Assembly: GCA_036971715.1 (NCBI GenBank)
Contig: JAVHJL010000008.1
Span: forward strand, 1,178,001-1,242,000
Length of the DNA: 64,000 nt
Direction of reading: 5' to 3'
From: Arthrobotrys musiformis
Taxonomy: Eukaryota > Ascomycota > Orbiliomycetes > Orbiliales > Orbiliaceae
The notes beneath the pieces were generated by a model that saw only the letters and a list, made by a program, of their open reading frames with translations, was not told the origin of the DNA and did not search any database. Below, one piece after another: positions 23,077 through 35,300 of the stretch. Position 1 is the first letter of the stretch. Each line of letters begins with the position of its first letter. The position numbers and the translations under genes were made by a program.

Positions 23077-24112
23077 TTTGGCGGCCTTTGAGGGGGGTTT
23101 TGGAGGGTATATGGCGGTGGTGGGTGGTCGGTGATGTAGTCCGACTGTCGAGATGGGCTGGCTTGAGGCGAGTTGGTTTATCGTGAGCTTGTCGACTTGT
23201 CCTTTTGGGGAGCTGTTGCGTGTGCCACACAATTTCGGGTGTTGTGGCGTAGTCATACGCGATTGATGCTGGGGCGCCACAATGGGTTAGTATCCCTTGT
23301 GTTCACGACGCCTATGGACATTATGTTGCCGTTGTCTGTGAATTTGATTTCTAGTGAAATATATCCTCAATATAATAATAGGATCTCGTATGAGATATAG
23401 ATTGGCTTTGCATTGGACAGCCTCATAACTTTCAAATCTTATATAAAGTGAAGTAGTAAACGAAATGCCGAATGTTCAAGAAATAAAAACTAGACGGGTA
23501 TCGGATTTGGGGGGGTATCGAGATGCAATCGTTATCGTAGTATATATATACAAACAGACAGTAGTCCTCCGTGAAAAATTGACGCTCAATGACCACTCCC
23601 TATTTCTCGAGCTTGAAGGTCTCTGACCCTATGCATATACATCTTTTGGGGGGGGCGTGCCACAACAGGAAAAGGAAATAAAGAGATGGGATAATAGTAA
23701 TAAGTAATAAGACATTTTACAAGAATAGGAAAAAGAAAAAGGTAGATAAACGCCAGAGTTGAGCATGATTTTTGATGTTCGTTTTTTGATGCATGGATGT
23801 GATGCTGGTTTTTCTGTGAACGGGATGAGCAAAAGGGGAGCATTTTTGCCGGGGTAACGATGTTTTCGCAGGATGAATCATTTGAAGTGAAGAGAAGAAG
23901 AAGAAGAAGCAGTTTGTTTTTTGTAGAAGGAAATTTCGAAATAGACATTAACAAAAGTTTTGCGAGAGAAACAGAAAAAAATGCTGCTTTTTATGCTATG
24001 ATGTACAAATGCTTGTGATGACGCTGGAGGAGTGATGGAAATGACTAAGATGAGGGAAGAAGGAAAAAAGGCGGGGTGGTCGACGGAAAGGTAAAGGTGA
24101 GTTCTATAGATA
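23077..24112. other. SPC3 promoter and CASTOR-like gene 3' flank
   Basis: About 1 kb between two tandem minus-strand genes. It includes a GAA trinucleotide run near 23891-23909. No gene is supported. Confidence 0.5.
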
Positions 24113-25621
24113 CTAGAACTGGAGGGCTGACATTGCCCTATCGATGCTATCCTCGGCCACCATGACAGTACCAGCTCGGGCGGTACTAAGGTACGACATT
24201 TCGACTGGATCGGATCGTTCCAAGAACCCTCCGGTATCTCCGCATAGTCTACCTGCGACACCACATACGATACCAGTCGATTCAACAGGTAAGTCTCGAA
24301 GATCCAGCACAATCGGGATTAAAATTTCGTGTTTATTCCCTAACAAAGTATCTTCGGGGCCAAAAAGGCGGAGCATGTGCCTTTCTAAGAGGAAAGATGG
24401 TGGTTCTGTATCCGTGAGGGTTACGGATAGGAAATCCGGTTTGTTGATCAGACATTGCACGAGTCCCAGGTGCATCGTTTCGTCGGATGTTAGACTGGTA
24501 CTCCGGCGGCCTGCACAGAGGATAAGCTCGGAGTCCCGGCTAACTTGTGGGGTTATGTTGTGCTGCTTGAGCGAGTTAAATGTACGCTCTTGGAGTTCTG
24601 GGATGCTGATTGTTGGTGGAGGGGTGGGTGGTTGTGATTCACTTGGAGCACGATGGTGGGTGACATAGGCGTCTATATGCTTCTCAAAAGCGAATCCCCG
24701 CCGTTGGAGTGCCTTGGTTACGTTTGAACGATTACGGGCCGGCACGAGGATGTAATCCGAGAAGTATGTCGTGATAAAGAAAATCGATCTAGGAAATGGT
24801 TAGTATCTATCACTGAAGTCGACATAATCAATGTTATCAACTTACACCCCGGCCATTGCCAATGGGCTAGTTAACTCGAGAACTCTCTGGCCCGCGTCGA
24901 ATCCTTCTCCGTCGACTTGAATGACTACATAGTCATCCTCGGATATCACAACAGTTTCCCTACGCTCAGGCTCCAGGGCGTCCAATAGAGGCTGAAATAA
25001 TTCCTGGGCGGTGTCATGTGCACATACGACAGAGCACTCGACCGGTGTTATAGAAACATTGACGAATACTTGTCCAACATCTGAACTTCCGTTACTCGGC
25101 TGATACCCACTTTCTGTCATCGAATAATATCTATCCTCTTCGTCGACGGTCGGTAGCTGTCCATCGTCATCTTTCCTCGAATCTTGGAACGGCAGGACAA
25201 GTTTCAGGATCGGCTGCAAGAAATGTGGATACAATTCGCGTGGGATGTGAATAAGGCTGAGTCGACATTCCTGTGAGAACCGCACAGTAGTTCGTAAGCT
25301 ATCCGCACTGTCGGTGACACTGGAGAAGATGGAATTGACGCTGCCGTTCATACGCTTTGCTCTCCATTCGACATCCGAAGATGTGGTGGATCCTGCGCCT
25401 GCGGAGACAGAGTTGAAAGAGGATGGAGATGCGGGTGGAGTGGTTTCATAGATCGTTCCGTGAACGGATCTTAACGAGAGCTTTCGTAGGGACATGGGAG
25501 GTCTACTCATTGGGATGGGTTGGGAGCCTCCATCGTTTGAGGAACCGGACATGCTGCCTCTATCGCTTCGTGAACTCCATTGGTATAATTCAGACAAGCG
25601 GCTTGGGGAAGAAGATGGCAT
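24113..25621 (-). CDS. CASTOR/GATS-like ACT-domain protein
   Basis: Two exons (25621-24846 and 24788-24113) encode 483 residues. The N-terminal ~115 residues are Ser-rich and disordered. From about residue 120 the protein has RLSLIHIPRELYPHFLQPIL, then SSDVGQVFVNVSITPVECSV. The diagnostic stretch across the splice reads LTSPLAMAGVSIFFITTYFS then DYILVPARNRSNVTKALQRR, very like the arginine-sensor CASTOR/GATSL ACT domains (SIFxISTYxTDxxLV pattern). A second ACT-like half near the C-terminus ends VEMSYLSTARAGTVMVAEDS. In animals CASTOR1 binds arginine and regulates mTORC1 through GATOR2. In fungi the function of these proteins is not established to my knowledge, so only the family is claimed. 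The codon at 25621 is the only in-frame ATG near the start. Confidence 0.85.
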
Positions 25622-28600
25622 GGTAGAATGGCAGGATATGGCAAACTTCTTTTCTCTTCTTTTCTTTTCTTTCAACAAAAATAGCAAAAAGAAAATAGGG
25701 AAATGGGGAAATGGAGGTGATCAAGGATATCGATATATGAGAGAGGACAATGGATATGAGGATCAATTGAGTAAGACTTGGAGCAAGTGGGGGCCAAGGG
25801 ATCAAGTACTGTTTTCAGTCCGTGCAGGGGGGAAAGGGCCCAAGAAGGAATCCAAGAAAGGATCAAGGGAGGGTAATATATGTCAAGTATATATAGTATA
25901 TGGGGGAGTGGAGTATGAGGGGAAGCAATCGGACAAATCAAAGCAGTGGCCTACTAACAAGGAACCGGATCGACATATTCAAACCAGGACGCCGATACCA
26001 CGGGCTCGCGCGCTACCGCCTTTCCACGAAAGCAAGGGAGAGACCTCTAAGGAAGAAGAAAGATGTATGTTTTTTTAAGAAAAAAAAAACAAAAAAAACA
26101 ATATGCGGTGTTTGCTGTTGGAGAAAGGGAATATCGATGGCGGGGAATTCAAGGGTCGAATAGTCGAGCGAAGAACGTGTTGACCTCGTTGGAAAGGACG
26201 TTCCCGTTCGCTAAGCTCAGGCAAAGAAAGCTAACCGCTTCTCAGCCCAGCTTTCCTTTCTCGCCCTTGACAGTTACGTCTAATTCTCAGAACTAGAACT
26301 AACAGGCCACCCCGTCGACGTACCCCGTTTATCTCACTATGATGCAGCGGAGGGACACCTTCTTTCTAAGATTCTTCGGATCTTCCCACTTAGTGAGACG
26401 ACGGACAGAAAGCGACCAGTATAATCTCGGCGTTCTGGGAAACCCCGTCCGATAAAAAAGGTAAATCCGTTTACAAAAAGGTACTTGGCTTGGATTCGAT
26501 AGTGCCTTCCCCACGAAATGCAATAAGTCAGCAAAAGATCAGCAGCAAAAAACGAGAAATGATATGTTTGTGCAGGAAAGGGAAAAAAAAAAACGGGGAA
26601 GAAGAAAAATCTGGGGAAAGGATGGGAAGGTATAATCAGAATCAGGAAGAATTACTTAATCGAATTTTGCAAGACTCGTTCCCTCGCGATTGGATCAAGA
26701 CGGATGGGAGGGCAGGTCAAGGAGAAAAAAGAGACTGTGCTGTTTTTGGGGGTCTCTTATGATCAGCCAGTCTTGATCTGGGGAAAAGGTTGTCAGAAGA
26801 TCATTGGCCTTTAGCGCTAAAACGAACGAGCGTCTGCTAATGGTCTTTCCTGATCCCTAGTCTCAACGAAGGCCATGGCCATGTGTCTGTGGGTATTCTG
26901 CTGCAGAAACATGATGCAGGCCAACCGGCTTCGATTGTCGAAGCAGCTCTTTGTAGCCTAGCCGGACTCGTGAGAGGGACAACGGGTCTTGGGGAACATG
27001 TTGGATGCAATGCAATGGACATCCCACACCCTTTCAGGTCCTGAACGTTGAAAAAGAGCACAACCATGTCCAGCTGTTCTCCGCCTTTTTCTCTTTGGGA
27101 AAGGTGGGGAAAAATCGAGGAAGCACTGGAATCTTGGATCGCACAAGGAGGAAAAAAAAAAAAGGGCTGTAGTCGTAACGAGGGCTGGACGGAAAAAATA
27201 AAAAAAATAAAAGAAAAAAAAAATATGGGGGTGTCTGTAAATTTACCAGCGGCGTGGTTGACAAAGTTACCTGGCGCAGCCCTTTTTTGTCCAGATGAGT
27301 ACGTCTGTGCTTCAGGGCGTATGTTAGTCCACCCTGGGCATTCGTCTCGAAGGAAGCGAAGAAAGAGCGAAGAAATATGTCCCAAAATGTTGCAATATGC
27401 GATTTGCTAAAAATCGGAAGACTCGCGCAAGCAGAAAGAAGAGATATTTCTTCAAGACCATGGACCCGCTTCAATCAAACGGCCCTGAAACCCTGATATT
27501 TTGCAACAGACTTTCAAGTTTCTCTTGCGGATATGCACGAGATATGCAGGTCCTGTTGGTGTCACTTATTGCTCAGAAGTGCCAACCAACACGGGCGGCT
27601 CACGGCTCACCAACGTTGCTAGCAGAGCGAAGTGTGGAGAAAGACACCATGAAAAGAAGAAAAACAAGCGTGTTGAAAGGGCATGTGCCATGGATTAGGT
27701 TTGTGTCTGCATATTCAGTCGTATACGTACCAAGAGGTTCTCGCCGCACGTCCAAAGTAAAGGCCAGGCTGATGTATGTTGTGGATGTATGAGTTGATGG
27801 ATGTCAGTCAATGCGAGTGCCAGGCTATTGATTGAAGAGCAGTCCAAGATATACTGAAAATTGTATGACTCTTCCGTTCGCAAGCGCTCCGAGCTCGCAC
27901 ACGTTGCGGAATTTGATAACATTTTATTCCTTTATCAAGACACTTTTTTTTTCTTTGCAGGCTAACTAAACTCTAGGGACTAACCTAAGCGATAACCTTG
28001 ATAACAGGTCTTGATAAGCTTCTCGCGAACTAAAAAAATTTCCATCCGAAGAAAACCATCTAAACAACAGAAAGACGCTAAAGACACCTTGCCTTCCGTA
28101 TTGATGAAGTGGGTTTCACGGGTAGCCATTCTGATCCAAGCTATTGCCAGTAGCCAAGTATCACGGTGAACGGGTATTCTCGCTTCAATTCGTGGGGGGT
28201 TCGAAGCAAACCTCGCCGGGTTGAGAAGCCCAAGCCAACAAGCACATTTGGATAACCATTTCATGCTTAAAACGAGATACCCCATTCATTTGCATCGTCG
28301 ACGGATTTGGTACTCTTGCAATTATTCCTTATGGATAAATAAGATCCATGTGGGTAAGGTTGCGATTCGGATATTGCCCGGGATGCGCATTTAATGGCTT
28401 GCGAAACGAGGTGCTGCGAAGTGGGGGCCTTTGCATTTGCTGTGGGAATTCTCCACAACCGTACAGCTTCGATCACAAGGGGTGACTTACATGTCTTCGC
28501 ACAGCCCTTTGGAATCGGATCCTCTTAAGTGCGCCTTTTTTCTCTTCCCAACAGCTAACTAGCTTTAATTCTGGCTGTGCCGGGATAAGCTTATAACCTT

Positions 28601-31403
28601 AGTTAGCATGTGTCTTAGATCGTGCGAGTTGAGTTATGTGATGTGACGAAATGACATTCACCAAAGGGAGATGTGGTGTCGACATATTCTGATGAGATCT
28701 CTTAGGGATTTTGTGTGATTATCACGATAGAGCAGGGTGCTGATTGCGACTTTTCTCACACCGTGCACCAGTTCGACTGGTACCTAAGATTTCCACCTTC
28801 CTGCTGTATCCTGGTTTCCTCCAAACTAAAGCCCACGCTAACGAGTTGGGGTGGCCATTGTCGATGTGTTTGGTCCAAAGCGGTACAGACTGACTTCGAG
28901 AAGTTCTTTCTTTTGTTTGCCGAACGCCGAATAGCTTAGCGCAAAACGTGTGGCTTTGAAACCCTTTTTTTTTTTTTTTCTTTGAGAGAATTTGATATCA
29001 ATATTGGTACGAGATTCGATCGCGACGGGTGCTATCCCATGTTCCTATTGTGGACGTTGATACTTGGGAACGGCAACCTAACTTAGCCGTTGTAGACCTT
29101 CCCTTGAATACCCGCGAGTGTACGTGGGGGGTATACATTCCGTCTCCTTTTGGGCTTGTTTTTTTTTTTTGTTCCCCCTCCATGGCCAGTGTTGGGCTGT
29201 GCTTGAGATTCCCTCCCTTTGGTGACTTCGTATGCAGTGCGTAGGTGCAGTAGATGCAATAATGGCCTGGCCATAAAGGAAAAGGGTTGGGATGCTAAGA
29301 TAATTCAAGAAGGTCATATGACCTCTAAGGTGGCATTGCGTATTTATCGGGAAGATTATTCCGATTGATAATGCAGATAAAGGACCTGTAAAGCTTGTTA
29401 GAAAGTCATTGACCAATTTTCCGAGACTACTTGATATCTGTCTACTTGGTTAGCTTGCTGCCAGCGCTAAAGCCCTAACGTCAACATGAACACCGCTAAT
29501 GTGCATTCAGTTGACATATTTGAGGTTACACAGTCGAGTTGTTGGGCGAAATTCAACTGGTTCAAACTCGGGGTCTAACGAGTTCGGTTTGGACTCGTAT
29601 GAATGGCCATTGCAACCGTATTCTCTGTGACAATTGGTTTTGTATTTTACTTTGGGCTCCGAAATCGCCCGACCAGCGTAGCGACCAACAGTAAATGTAT
29701 GCACGTAGTTATGTGCTTTTCTGCACGTCCCAAGGTGAATTGCTATTGCGCAGCAGATGCACCAAGTCGGATATCAGTTTAGGGAGCGCCCTTACAGACA
29801 AATAGACTTATAACACGATTGACCCTATGAGGCGCCAGGGTCAATTGTCTTGAGGAAAAAAAAAAAATTACGCGCCCGATTTACAGACTTGGAAGGGATT
29901 GGGGATTCGGGATTGCTTCCTACTTCTGCGGAATTCTCCAGAAGAACAGAGGCAGTCTGGTTTTTTTTTCCCATGTCGGTTTTTAACTATGCCTAACGCA
30001 CAGGCGCTTTCGGCTTTTTTTTTTTTTGAGGAGCTCATGTGTGAGTATCTCATGCATCTCGGTCGCACAACGCTATCTTGACGTCATGAAAATCGTGCAG
30101 TGTGTAGTAGGAATTCCTCGTTATTCAGTAGGTATATTGCCAGGGGTAGCATTTAAGAAGGGTATGGGGGTATCCTAGCCAAGGCTTTGGAATATCAGAA
30201 TTGATTGACTGGTCGCACGAGGACCGAATTAATTTGGGTATGAACGTTGGATTTCCGTGAGGAGGGTGGGTTACACAAGAATGCGGAGAGCGCTGGGTCA
30301 AGGAGAGGGGAATCCTGGTGCAACCCTTGGTAGGGCAGTTGTTGGGATTGATATCTGGAGCTTCGAGGCTTTGGAATATAGATTTAAGGACAGGGATATT
30401 TGCTTCACGTGTAGTGCCGTTGATAGGGTGTATGAGTTAGATATGATCATAAGTACACAGAGCGGCGAAAGGCATATCGCGTGTATCATTGAATGTATTC
30501 GAGTATATTTTAATTTTAGAAGCATCGGCTTTTATCGAGTAAAGTACATTAGTATACATCATAACAAATAGATTGAAATGAGAAGACCTATCCGTTCAGT
30601 ACTATGCCAGACCAGGTGGCCGCCATCCCGTCCATCCACCCCACGTGAGAGCCACCAAGTGCTGGGCAGCTCCGGCTATGCAGATGCATGAGGCTCCGGA
30701 TCTCGCTTCGCCGTAAAAGGCAATTCGCCACAAAAGGTAAAGATGAAGGGATTTCCAAGATGCAACATGGTGTTTGTGTTGTCGCGAACCAATTTTGCAG
30801 GTCCGTCAAGAACTCCTGCCATCATGACGTTAGGATTACTCTTTTCGGTCGTCTACCAAATGAGAGAAGTCCATCGCTAGGGATGCTAGTATCGAGAAAT
30901 GGAGGGCGAGTATAGGCTGCTTAGCTTCGGCGCATAGTTGCGGACCAAGTGGGTTTATAATCGATTGGATTGCGCACTTCAATAGACAACACTTGTCGCA
31001 GCGTTCCGTGTTCCCCTAGTAGGATATACGACTGTATGAATACCAGACGCGAAGGAAAAGCCTTACTGGCAGAATTTACACCAGAGGTGGTGCAGCTGGC
31101 GATTCTGAATGAGATTGGGCGCCCTGTTTCAGTAGAGATAGCCAGCTGCCTATTGCTACAAAGATCTTATAGCACGGGTTCAGCGTATCCTCGTCAGAAG
31201 ACTGCCATAAGGATGGGTTGGTAGTGGCTTGATTGGCGAACTCGAGGGCCTGGAATCAGTATGCAAGCAGCAACCATACGAAGGTGTCCCATGGATGAAT
31301 GGGCGAATGGGTGAATGAATGAAATGTGTTGAGATGGTGGGGAATATGGGGGGTTGTCAAGGAGAATGGGGAAGGGGAAGAGGGCCTGATGTGCAGCGGC
31401 ATG
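25622..31403. other. 5.8-kb gene-poor region
   Basis: Only short frames broken by stops occur on both strands, none with recognisable protein sequence and none that I could extend by plausible splicing. There are many short A- and T-runs (for example near 26070-26100, 27150-27225 and 28968-28980). I looked for tRNA T-arms, terminal repeats and transposase fragments and found none. It most likely holds upstream regulatory DNA of the RRM-protein gene and perhaps a non-coding transcript. Confidence 0.5.
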
Positions 31404-32369
31404 TGTTGAAGACAGTCGACAGTTCCCACAATATTTTACTTGACAAGAAATTATTCAATATTCTGATAGTCAACCCATCAACAAACCTCCCATCCCCGTT
31501 TCCCTTGTCCATCCATCCAATACTCCCTTCCAATCCATCTTCGTCTTCCACTTGCACTTACTTTCCCATCGCAACAACCTCCTCCTTCGATACCTCCATC
31601 CAATCTCATCATCATCACCATCAGCAACCGATCAGCTTTCCTCCATCCGACAACCATTGACAGCTTCAAGGTAATTGACATCTTCTCATCATCATCAAGT
31701 TCCTCTCTGACAACCGTCTTGAGGCCTTCGTTCCTCTTCCCTTCTTCTTCTGCTTCTTCTTCTTCTTCATCTTCGATTCTAAAATCTCCGTTGTTGTAGC
31801 TTCTCGCAACCCATCTCAGTAACCTACAGAACTCTCACGCAAACACCGAAAATCAGACCTGGTAAGTGACTCGAGACACCTAACTACCTAGCTAGTTGCT
31901 TAGCTGCTCGGCTTCATCACCATTGTCCCTTCAAGTCATCTAACACCTCCCTGTTTCCTCGACCGTAATTCTCTGTGCATCTCGTCATCTCATCCTCCTC
32001 CTCTTCTCCCTTTCTCCCTGCTTCTCCGCTTCTTGTAAACCATCTTAGCTTCATCACGGTGCTGCTCATAGCATCTCCCAGAGTTGGTATCTTCTATCGT
32101 TGCGACTTCTTGTTGGTACGAGATCCCGAGCAAGTATCGCCAAGGTCTAGCTATCTTCACCAGACGTGAAGGCAGATTGAACCAACCCAATCAACCCAGT
32201 TTGAACAAAGTCTGCTCTCCCAAAGCCTCCTTCAACCTGTCTCTTCTCCTTCCATCAAATTCATCCCGAGTCTGCAATTATCACAAAATCACCTTTCCAT
32301 TGGCAGTAAATACATTGGCTAACATATATCGGTAGACCTCATCAAGCCCTTTGCTCCTTTCTCCTCAAG
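31404..32369 (+). promoter_or_regulatory. Long ATG-free leader of the RRM-protein gene
   Basis: No ATG occurs on the plus strand anywhere in these 966 nt; the first ATG after 31401 is the start codon at 32370. The stretch is strongly pyrimidine-rich (TCC, CTT and CAT words). A good donor (GTAAGTGAC at 31862) and a good branch site plus acceptor (GGCTAACATATATCGGTAG ending 32335) suggest a leader intron of about 474 nt, though shorter introns are possible. The pattern fits a long transcribed 5' leader free of upstream start codons. Confidence 0.65.
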
Positions 32370-35300
32370 ATGCAACAACAACAACAACAAAACGAAGGGC
32401 TCCCACCCAGACCAATGGGAGGGAGACGATTCCCTGACCGTGAGCCGCACAACGAGCGACTCATGATTCATATCGCTGGCATTCCCCCAATGATGCCAGA
32501 AGATATTATCAAACAAACTGCCTCGCAGTTTGGTAAGTTACCTCCCTTCTGCTCCCATGCTTTTGGCAACTACCCGCTTCTAACCCTTCTTTGATTTAGG
32601 CCCTGTAAAGGATTTTTTCAAGGTCAACCGACACCATGAAAAAGCCTATGAATATGCTCCATGCTTCGGGTTCTTGACATTTGAACAAGAGGACTCCGTC
32701 GCCCGCGCTCTAGAAGCCGGATGGATGTTCGTCGGAGGCGACAGATTGTAAGTATAATTGCCATAATATATACCGAGCCCAAACGTAGCTAGCATCCTTG
32801 TTAACATTCCTCGCAGGAGTCTCAATGCCCGTCGCCCAAGGGAGCACCGTAACCAAGGGCCGACTCGCACCAGTGGCGATTTTCGCGCCAACAACCTCCC
32901 AAATGGCCCCGGTGCCCTTCCAGATCGTCCTCCATCGGGCCGTGGCCAGTCTCAGGCACCCATTCATGCTAGGAAGCAATCGAATGGCTCGCAGTTCGAG
33001 AACAAGGGCCCTTTCCCCGGACCCAATAGGGGGTCCCGCGCTTCCAGTTCTACCTGCACCATTTACGGACTCCCGGAAAGCTTCCAAGTCCAAGATTTGA
33101 CTGAACGTGGTAACTCTTTCGGCCGTGTTATCAATGCTCATATTTTTGAGTACAAAGATCGTGACGGCCGCCGTTTTGGTACCATCAACTTTGACTCTTC
33201 TAACGTTGCCGAAGAGGTAAAAACACCCATTCATGGCCCTAATGTTCAACAATCGATACTGATCTATAAATCTAGTTCCATAATAAAGAAAACGGCCAGG
33301 TTTGGAATGGATGTGCCGTCAAGATTACTTTTGAGCCTTTCAATGTTGCTCGCCGCAACAATGCTCCCCCATTCCGCTCAGGGAACCAGGGGACTCAGAA
33401 CTTCCATCGTCACGAGCAGCGCCCCTTCGAGGGCCCTAAACGCTTCCCTAATGGAAATAGGCGACCCCGGTATCCACCTAACAATGGCAATGGGCGTTTC
33501 AATCAGCGTGGGCCATTCCAACATCATGGCAATGGCTACCAACCCCAATTCCAGGGACAGAACCAGCAACATTACCCTGAGCAGCAATTCTATGATCAAC
33601 AGATGATGGGCTATCCCCAGCAATACCAGCAACAATACCCACAGGCTATGGGCCACCCTCATCACCAAATCGCTGGCCAGGCTCAGTATGGTTCCGGGGT
33701 TGTCTCACCTCCGATGGCATATGGCCAGCAAATGCCTGTCCACGGTATCCAAGGACAGTACCCTCCACATCTTAACCAAGGAGGAGCGCATCCCATACAC
33801 GGTGGTCAGATCCCATATCCTGGTGCTGCCGAGTATCCGCCTCGCTATGATCCTCATAGGAACGCCATTATTGGCGATTCACCAGGTAGTAAGCACAGTT
33901 CTGCTTCTAATGACACCACTCATCACACCGATATTCACGGGAGGCTCCTTAATATCGCACCCGAGCACTACCATCATGCCGGGTACCCATATGGAGGTCA
34001 CATCTCCGAAAATGTCCATCCATTGAACATCCAGCATGCCCATCAACATCAACATGCTCAGGCCGTCGAAATTCCGGCCGAACCACCAACCTTGCCCGTG
34101 ACTGTTCCCGAAACTAAGGACCCCGAGGACCCGTCTAACATTTTCATCAAAAACCTTGACGATGACATCATCTCGAAGCCGGAACATCTTGAGGAGTATT
34201 GTCGGAAGTTCGGCGAGGTGGTTTCCATTTGCTTGCCGACGTACTCTAACGGTCTCATCAAGGGCTTCGGGTTCGTCAAGTTCACTACGCCAGAGGCAGC
34301 TTTAAAAGCAAAGGAAGAGCTTAACTTACAAATAATGGGCCGTAAGCGTATATTTGTGTCCTTTGCCGAGACAAGTGATCTTCGCCACGAACGACTCGCA
34401 AAATTCTACGACCAAGGCACCCAAAGTGAGAAGTCTCCCCCAGACCCTCTAATACAGAGAACGAACGAAACGAACAAAACCCCAGAGAAGAAGTCTCAAG
34501 CCCCCGGAGAAGCGAAAGATATTTCTCCCGTCCCACAAACTGACGGCGATGCAACTATCGATACCCCAATTGAGAACCAAGCGGGCGAACGACTTAACAT
34601 GGGGGTAGGTTTTGGATCTCAAAATGGAACGATTTTGCTAGTGCTAATGACGACATACGGCTAGAAATCCGAGACTACAAAGGAAGCTTCCACCCAACAA
34701 AAGATCGAAGAATCAAGGTCCAATCCTACCGTTGCTGCCGGAAAACCCGCCGGAGCCGAATCCCTCAAAGGGCCGTCTCAAGGTACTACTACTGGTTCGA
34801 ACGAGCAGAATAACAAGATTGAGGTAAGACGCAACTTTCACCGGAATTCGAATTTTAATACAAGGATTGGGCATCTAATTCGAGAACTATAGGGCGTTAA
34901 GAATATTAATGAAAAGAAGGAAGCCAACGCCTCCGTAAACGCCACTGAGCTTCGAGAGTTGCTAGTAAGCAATTATACTCTTGTACCTAAAATCTTTACC
35001 CATGACTAACTACGGATTATAGGAGGCCGAACTAAACGGGACGGGAGGCAAGACCGTCAATCGAAGATTGACGCCAGAGGAAGCGATGAAGCGTGTATGT
35101 TTTTCTATTTACCTTAACTTGCAACTTATTCTGACTTTCTAAAGGATCCGGCTATTGTCTCTGTCGAGAGGCCAGGGAATGCCGCAATTTCAAACGATTC
35201 TCCAAACGCTCAAACCCCGTCTGACTTGGTTAATGAGACAAAGGTGAAGCTCCATAATTTAAAAAAGGTCGTTTAAAAAAATTAGAATGAAGAGCTAACA

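Noticed and set aside
25494..26078. Plus-strand frame opposite the CASTOR-like gene start
   Set aside because: Antisense shadow running into A-rich non-coding DNA.
26837..27474. Overlapping minus-strand frames in the gene-poor region
   Set aside because: Phe-rich translations of A-runs; no splice pattern or homology.
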